Positions 53,101 through 62,100 of a DNA stretch of 64,000 nucleotides are shown here, one piece after another. The position numbers were made by a program, and so were the translations under genes. Every line of letters starts with the position of its first letter. The stretch's first letter is position 1. The notes under the pieces were generated by a model. It did no database searches. It was not told the DNA's origin and worked only from the letters and a program-made list of their open reading frames with translations. The stretch is from Bugulina stolonifera (Eukaryota; Bryozoa; Gymnolaemata; Cheilostomatida; Bugulidae): assembly GCA_935421135.1 (NCBI GenBank), contig OW285193.1:8984496-9048495 (forward strand), written 5' to 3'.

Positions 53101-56100
53101 GCGACAGGTTCGAAAAGCCTTCTGTTAGCCAAGATATTTTCTGCAGCTAATTCTTATGCTGACGAGACTGTCCCTTGTAGTGTGTATAGCTAGTATGCTG
53201 TGTGTGTAACAATACTATACCAAGTCTGTTACAGCGAATATATCTTTATTACCACTTAACTGAATTACAACTCTGACTAAAACTCAACCAGAACTGAACT
53301 GAACTGAACTGAACTGAACTAAAACTGATGGGCTCTCTCTCAACCCCTGCTTATATAGTTAAGCTTAGATGTTCTAGAACATTCCGGAGTTAACATGAAT
53401 CATAATACCATATATGGTCAAAAGAGAATATTCTAGAACGGTATTTCACCACCATTACGTAATAACATCATCCAATCAGACTCTTAGTTATAAATAGACC
53501 GTACATGACTCATTACAATTTAGTCATGTCTTCGCAAGTACATGTGTACTAAAACACTACATAATAATATAATATATATAAACAACATAGTACATGTACA
53601 ACTGTTTATATAACTGCATACTAAAAAAAAACAATAAGCTGTAGCAATGTACATGTATATATCCAGTTCAGAAGATTGTGACAACCCCATTTTCCAGATG
53701 AAATTAATTTAATTTCAGTCAATAATTCCTACTATCTTCTGAACAAGCCTTAGTCCGTCTTCCTTTATCCATTGTCAACTCGTTTACTTGTCTTGTATTT
53801 GTCTCCTCTGTCAAAGTTTCGATCAGGATCCACTGGTGACCTCACACCGGGTACATTTCCAATCACCAGGTCGTACATAGGATCGTCCATTACTATTGCC
53901 TGTACCATCCCTGAGTAATACGGTGTCCCGATTTGTATGCTGGCCACTGGATACTGCTTGGCTGTGTTATCGACCATCCTAACTTCTCTCTTTACTCCGG
54001 TGTACTGGTTTGGCTTAACGAATTTTCCTTTAACTACGACTGCTGTGCAACCTGTGTCTCTCACGACTTCCGCAGGTTGGTTATTCACGTAGCCCATTTT
54101 GATGTCGATATTATTTTCATCCGTCCCTATTTGTTTGCAGCAACCAATAGTGACATATCTTCTCCCATCAATCTCAATTTCCTGAGGCTCTCTGCCATCT
54201 CCTCCTTTTACAATCGCTTTCATAGCTCCTACCTTGCCTGGTTTCATATTTCCTTGTCTGGACCTCTTACATTCCATAGTTGAGTGTCCAGTAACTCTAC
54301 AATTGGAACAGTGTTTCTGTGTTCTCTTGGGGCATCCAACTGCAGTATGCCCTACTTCATCGCAGATGTAGCATCTACGGGATTCTTCTTCATCCTTGTG
54401 TGCGGTAGCTTTCTCCTCCATGAAGAGCTTTCTACCATGAGCTGCCAAATATCGGTCAGCATCTTCTGCCACTTGTTCAATCCCTCTTATCTTGGATTGC
54501 TTTAAATAAACTGCCACATCAGGTGGGCAGGCCTCTATAAACTGCTCAATCAGTATTATTTCGTAGAGGTCTTTACATTCAGAGAGTTGTACCCACTTGG
54601 TTAAATAATTCCTCAGTCTCACCATAAATTGTTGTGGGGATTCATCCTCTCCTGCTTTGTTTTCTCGAAATCTTCTCCGATATCCATCTTCTGTTAAATT
54701 ATATCGCCTTAGAAGTGCCTCCTTTACCTTGTCGTAGTCTTTCCGATCCTCGTTTGACAATCTAGTGTACGCCTCCGTTGCCTTTCCCTTTAAATACTGG
54801 CTTAGGTGGTATGGCCAATCAGCTTTCTCCCAGTTGTAACTTTCAGCAATCCATTCGAACCTTTCCAGGTAGCTGTCTATATCATCGCTCTGTTCATCAA
54901 AGACTGGGATCCTAGGTTTCGGTTTAGCCAATGCGGCCTCAATAGCAGAGCTATCATGGTTAGGCGTACCTGGTCGTTGACTGTCAATCCTTTTCATTTC
55001 AAGCTCATGTTGAAATTTCAACTCGACTTCTTTAAGTCTCATTTCGTCTGCATCTTTTTGTTGCTGCTGCTGTATCTCCAGCTCTCTTAGCCTAATTTCC
55101 TCAGCTTTCGCTTCTCTTTCTATTCGTCTTTCTTCACGTTCCCTTTCTGCTGCAGCTAATATTTCTGAGGTGAACTTCTGTTCATTTTCTTTGACAAAGT
55201 CTTGCAATTCTTTGCCACTGAGTCCTAGTTCTTTGCCCATATCCAGAGCTCTTTGCATGCCAGCCATTGTGCTACTGACTGTCTACTTCTGTCCACAAAA
55301 AGAATTAGTGCGAACTGTTATACCTTGAACTTGAGGCTTCCCGGAGCAGCCCCCAATTGTCACACGATTGATTGTGCGACAGGTTCGAAAAGCCTTCTGT
55401 TAGCCAAGATATTTTCTGCAGCTAATTCTTATGCTGACGAGACTGTCCCTTGTAGTGTGTATAGCTAGTATGCTGTGTGTGTAACAATACTATACCAAGT
55501 CTGTTACAGCGAATATATCTTTATTACCACTTAACTGAATTACAACTCTGACTAAAACTCAACCAGAACTGAACTGAACTGAACTGAACTGAACTAAAAC
55601 TGATGGGCTCTCTCTCAACCCCTGCTTATATAGTTAAGCTTAGATGTTCTAGAACATTCCGGAGTTAACATGAATCATAATACCATATATGGTCAAAAGA
55701 GAATATTCTAGAACGGTATTTCACCACCATTACGTAATAACATCATCCAATCAGACTCTTAGTTATAAATAGACCGTACATGACTCATTACAATTTAGTC
55801 ATGTCTTCGCAAGTACATGTGTACTAAAACACTACATAATAATATAATATATATAAACAACATAGTACATGTACAACTGTTTATATAACTGCATACTAAA
55901 AAAAAACAATAAGCTGTAGCAATGTACATGTATATATCCAGTTCAGAAGATTGTGACAAAGGGCCATACATTAGAAAGGGTCATACAATAGAAAGGGTCA
56001 TACACTAGAAAGGGTCATACACTAGAAAGGGTCATACAATAGAAAGGGTCATACACTAGAAAGGGTCATACAATAGAAAGGGTCATACACTAGAAAGGGT

Positions 56101-59100
56101 CATACAATAGAAAGGGTCATACAATAGAAAGGGTCATACACTAGAAAGGGTCATACACTAGAAAGGGCCATACATTAGAAAGGGTCATACAATAGAAAGG
56201 GTCATACACTAGAAAGGGTCATACACTAGAAAGGGTCATACACTAGAAAGGGTCATACAATAGAAAGGGTCATACACTAGAAAGGGTCATACACTAGAAA
56301 GGGTCATACAATAGAAAGGGTCATACAATAGAAAGGGTCATACACTAGAAAGGGTCATACACTAGAAAGGGTCATACACTAGAAAGGGTCATACACTAGA
56401 AAGGTTCATACAATAGAAAGGGTCATACACTAGAAAGGGTCATACAGTAGAAAGGGTCATACACTAGAAAGGGTCATACACTAGAAAGGGTCATACACTA
56501 GAAAGGGTCATACACTAGAAAGGGTCATACAGTAGAAAGGGTCATACACTAGAAAGGGTCATACACTAGAAAGGGTCATACACTAGAAAGGGTCATACAG
56601 TAGAAAGGGTCATACAGTAGAAAGGGTCATACACTAGAAAGGGTCATACACTAGAAAGGGCCATACACTAGAAAGGGTCATACAGTAGAAAGGGTCATAC
56701 AGTAGAAAGGGTCATACACTAGAAAGGGTCATACACTAGAAAGGGTCATACACTAGAAAGGGTCATACACTAGAAAGGGTCATACAATAGAAAGGGTCAT
56801 ACACTAGAAAGGGTCATACACTAGAAAGGGTCATACACTAGAACACCTTAGTCTCTTACAGATGTTGTGGGCGAGTGGTCACTCTCTATGGATACTGGAG
56901 AAGATCTGTCAGCCGAGGGAGATACATCTGCCGGTTTACCGGAGTACCATGTGACCCAGCTACTGAGATACCCTGTGTTAGCTTGAGGAGACACTGTAGC
57001 CTGTACAAAAACATAAGATCTCACTCTATATGTACCTGTCCTATCTTGACTGCAAACAAACGTAGCTCAGAATAGTATAATTAGCCCTAAAGCTATATGC
57101 TTTCATTTAAAGTCCGGTACGGGAGGGGGGAGGGGGAAAGAAATTGAATCTAAAAAGCTAACAAGCTATTCTAATTACAAGTCTGACTAAATCAAGGCAT
57201 CGGTATTGTAGCATAGAAATACTATACCAACTACAACTCTATAAAACTAAAAGACAGAAAAATGGCAAACTCAATGTCGGTGCGTGTAGAGAGACTGTAT
57301 GAGAGGTAGCAGTAGATTATATACCTGAAACCATAACCCATCACTCTTTACTCTGGCCACGGATAACTGTCGGAGCACCTTCAGAGTTTCAAAGTCAAAA
57401 TCTTCTTCGATATTCTCTTTCTCTTTCTGCAAACAACAACAAACGCATAAAACTGTGAGTTGAATTTCATGTGTGTACATGTACCAGCATGTGTTGGGTA
57501 TAATGTAGGTACATGCACCAATGTATTACAATTGTATGTTAGATATATTACAACTGTGAATTGAATATGTACATGTATATATATATGTACCATTGTGAAT
57601 ACTATAACTAGCACGTATAACAAGTAGTTTTCATACGTTTTCACTGTAACAAATTTGTCAATAAAATACAATATAATATTGAGACAATACATTTTTTTCT
57701 ATTGGTAAAGCATATATCATAATGTAGTTTCCTCAGGTGTAGTTAGTGTGAACAATGGTGAGTACAGATATGTGGTTTATAGGCATATGCACCACGCTGC
57801 TACTGACTTGTTAATCCATACAGGACTGCAACTGACAGAATGTCCTAATTTGTAGAGTACATCCTACTGCAGAACATACATTAAGGTGAATATCAACTAA
57901 CACTAATACTGCAAAGTGCAAATGCTGAACTTGGGCCGTCAAATTTGTCGCACAGTTTACAAACTGACATAGGTTGCAGACGGGTAGGTAGCAACAGAGC
58001 CCTTGTCAACTAATAATAAGATGAAGGATCATGACTACAGCTTATATCTTCACTTACATTTAGATGGAAGACAAGTCGTTCTCCCGTTAGCACCTGATAG
58101 TATATATTTACATAGCTCACACAGTCCCTGCATCTATTCAGTATATACTCTTTGTTACGCCTCTCATTCCTATCTCTTATGCTAGAGATCTGACTCTGTA
58201 TGGCGTGACGCCACCATTCCCTGCAACTACAACACAGATAATAGTAAAGCAACACATCATCATGAAACCTACATGTAGTATTTTACAATCATCTAATACT
58301 TCAATAACCCACGACCTTGAACTTATCACATTATAACTATTATTTCCAACATGTATGCTTTTCTACGAAATGTAATCGAGTTTTAATATATAAAGCAATC
58401 TATCGTCAATAAAAACTATCCAACTTCGACAATGCGATTCTATACTAAGACAGAAGTTTTGGCCACGCGATGTTCAGAATATTGCATTGCCACTCCATTC
58501 AGCAAATCACTGGCATATCATCCTGTACATTTCAGGACTTGAGACCTGAGCGAATATAATAGGATAACATACTTGTTATGCACAGAGTCAGTGGGGCGAG
58601 TACGTCTGTACGGCTTCCTCCTCTGATATAGGTCAAACTCTCTCAGTAAAGTAGCCACTCCCCTGTATTGAAGGTCATCTAGTGACAGCATGAAGCTGTC
58701 AAACTGCAGCTCCACGTTTATCCTCGGTTCTGTCTGAAAAATATGAACTAATCTTCTATGATAACGTTCAAATGACATGACATCTTGGTACAACAAGAGG
58801 CAAAATAATATTAATTTATTGTCTGGTTTATTTTGTTATTACAATATGGCGTAGTCATACATCACGTATATCAGGAGAGCATAAGCCTTAGAGAGCGAGA
58901 GCCTGGTTGCGGCCAATCATATAATAGATCGATTGTCCAATAAGCTTCGCTCAATAGTTGTATAATGAATAGGCCTACTTTACATGCTGACGGCTATTGT
59001 TAGCAACTTACCGGTGACCTCAGTGGCTGAATGGTGGTGTTATGTTTCACAAGTGCTTTCCCACTAACAGGCTGCAGCAGGTAGTTGTGTGTCTGACCAC

Positions 59101-62100
59101 CCAGCTGTTCCCTTAGACTGGGAGATGTAGATGCATCAGTTGGGTGGTGGTCCCAATAGAGAGCCATCCCCACCAACTCTACCAGCTTGTGGACCACTGG
59201 GCTAGTACTACTACTAACATACTGTGGAACCTAGACAAATGTGAATACACAAAATAAACTGTAGCCACTATACATTTCGAGCTACATTTAAAATATATTA
59301 GACCTATGTCCCAGATGTGTGAGATAGTCATGTTTCTATTTATTGCAATAATATTAATAATTTGGAAACAGGAAAGAAGCCTGACTATCTAACTTTTAAA
59401 ATAGTTTCCAGTGTTAAGTCATATATAGATAACACTGTCTTACACTCGTTACCCACAAGGACTAAAACAGGTACGGTGAGAAATACTGTTCTACATAAAA
59501 GGGCAGACTATTCTGTCAAGGAACACTACTCTAGTTTAGCTATCTACAGTAACAGTATATGCATATTCATATACAGTACATATATAGAGAAATGCACGTG
59601 TTTGTACACTGCTAAATCTCAGCTGAAGTGCTCAATGTTTATAACAGAGCTAATTAATGCTTAATGAGACCTCACTGTTTTATGTCTTTTATTACTATAA
59701 ACTAATGTTTCAGTTAAAATTACTGGAATAAAAGATATAACAATCATCAGATAAAAGACATATTACATATACATGTGTACACCAAAAAAACAACCATCGG
59801 CTATATAACATGTCCTAGCCCGAATGTAGGACTAGATTCATGTAGTCACAAACCAAACCTACCCAGCGTGCATCAGTACTCTGCGCCGCTAACTTCTCTA
59901 TCACAATACCAAATGAGAAATGGGAGCCAGTCTTTGTCTCCCCACTTTCATATCTAATGTGAAGGTTGGAGAGATTCAGCTAAAACATGTAGATAATTAC
60001 AGATATTCACTTACTTGCTAATAACTGTAAAGCCACATGCTATAGTTTAAATACTGTACAGGTACAGTCGGTTCAATACCAGGTTTGAAGTTATGCTCCA
60101 TTGCCTACAGCCCATACTCCAGAGGTTTTTGTTTTTTTATCTCCATCTTTGTTACAACCAAAGACTAAATTATTTAGATTCACAATCATCCTTGGCTTAA
60201 TCAAGGAGTAAGAAGAGAAGGAGGCTCGTCCACGAAAACCTGTATATATGTTACAATGGGCTTCCTGTGTTCGATGTGCGCCTCGGGTACTTGGTAAAGT
60301 CTGAAGAAAAGATGATGAATATTTTTAAAAAAGTAAAATTCACACATTAACTAAAATTAAAATATAATCAATGTCACTAATTGGTAATAGCCTGGTGAAC
60401 ACATTGACTATAAACACAATACTTATGTCACTGGGATACGAAAGATATAGCCGAGTAAAATCGCCATTTTTGAAGAAAATTGCGTATCTCGATATAAAAT
60501 GACACTTTTTGCAAATACCAACATGATCAACAAAATAAGCAAAAATAACACTAATAGATTTAAGTTTGCTACAGTGAGTGAGCTTGAATTCCAAATTTAA
60601 ACTCTGCTCCTTCATAATAAATAAAACGTACAAACACTTAAATCGCGGTTGAAATGAGTCAATTTGTGCAACACGTTTCTCGTACATCAGGACTCCATAT
60701 ACTTAGTCTGTTTTATGGCATATAGTTCAGATACCAGTTCAGTGCTTAGGCTAGTTTGTGGGCCCTACAAGATGCCCAAACTAAATGAAAATAGTGCTCA
60801 AACTATTGGCTATCTCAATGAACGATTATGTTTATCTCTGCAGAGAAATGGTTTTCATTGGAAGCTATAACTGTGACGTCATAAGCGCCAAAATGTGCAC
60901 ATGTACATTGCTGTTTAGCAATGAGGAATCGCATCACGATTCAACGGAGTTGTCTACTCGCTTAATGCTAGCGACTCATGTGATAATCTTTTTAAACCGA
61001 GGAGCACATCGAACACAAAATCCTCTTGGACGAGCCTCCTTCTCTTCTTACTCCTTGGCTTAATTATTATGACATTGCATTGCTTTATTACCATTTGTAG
61101 AGTTGTGCACCCTTTAGAGCGAAGGAATAACAACTCCAAAATCGATTTAAACCACACTGGTTATTACACCTACACCAGGCTTAGTGAATGATTTCAAAAT
61201 GAAATTCTGTAGGTTCTAAGTGAATCTGTGAGATTACATAATTCCACTAAGGTCAAGACAGCTAGTTTATAATAATAACATAGTTAGTAGATCAATACCA
61301 TTAACTCAAGTAGCAACTGTATCTGTATCAGTTTAGCATACAGTGTTTACAATCAATAAACACAGACACACAGTATGGGTGCTACTGCTACCCAACCCTA
61401 ACCTACACACTACTGACACATGCACAGACTCTACGTAGATAGACACACAGACAGACACCATGTAAACAAACAGACAAACCTGTAAGTTCTCCATGATGTT
61501 AGTGGCTATTCCAGCACCATATGACATCCAGGAACCATAAGAAGATGAAGCAGCTTTAGGCTGTCTTTCCAGCTACAAAGTATAAAATTATGTATACAAT
61601 ATACACAATATAATTCGTTGTCGACACATTCCACTACTTTTGATTAAGATAATGTTCTTAACTATTACAATGGACTGCTTGGCTTGAGTGATACAAATGT
61701 ATAACAACAAATAAACTTTATAAAACTATATAATCCACAATATTAAGGTACAATAGTATAATTATAAAAGTATTGCAGACAACTACATATATCTTCCATA
61801 GCTGGAGGTACATGCAAAGCAAATTACTGAATAATACCACAACCAACCTTCCAGCTGTCTTCCAAATCCTGCAGCATTCTCTTCTTATTTTCTGCATATG
61901 TTTTCTTTTGTGCATCTTCGTCATACTGTAATTATAGCAGTATATATAATATGTAGAGCACAATATCATTATATATCGTAACAACTAGTACATGTACATT
62001 CAGTACAACTTAAAGTTGCATAGCCAATAATATACAACTTCCAGTTACATAAGCCAGATACATGTATAAACACTTATAGTGTTGTCTGCAATTACAAGTG

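Larger units (their letters stand above)
53083..55958 (-). mobile_element. Gag-only LTR retrotransposon, minus orientation
   Basis: A 2,876-bp element with two 601-bp LTRs, a primer-binding site, one long open frame for Gag plus a protease-like domain, and a polypurine tract. It has no reverse transcriptase, RNase H or integrase. It is flanked by a perfect 5-bp duplication AAGGG (53078-53082 and 55959-55963), inserted into a 17-bp minisatellite in VPS13D intron 10, in the same orientation as the host gene. The LTRs appear identical at every position read, so the insertion is very recent. It must rely on pol enzymes in trans. A Gypsy-type (Gmr1-like) origin is suggested by the SCAN-like capsid part. 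Confidence 0.93.

Noticed and set aside
53933..55090. Plus-strand frames of 73-116 aa
   Set aside because: Antisense shadows of the Gag frame.
52405..56845. CRISPR-like array (17-bp repeats)
   Set aside because: Units are directly adjacent with no spacers; eukaryotic minisatellite.
59362..59664. Plus-strand 100-aa frame in VPS13D intron 5
   Set aside because: No signal peptide, domain or splice context; likely chance.
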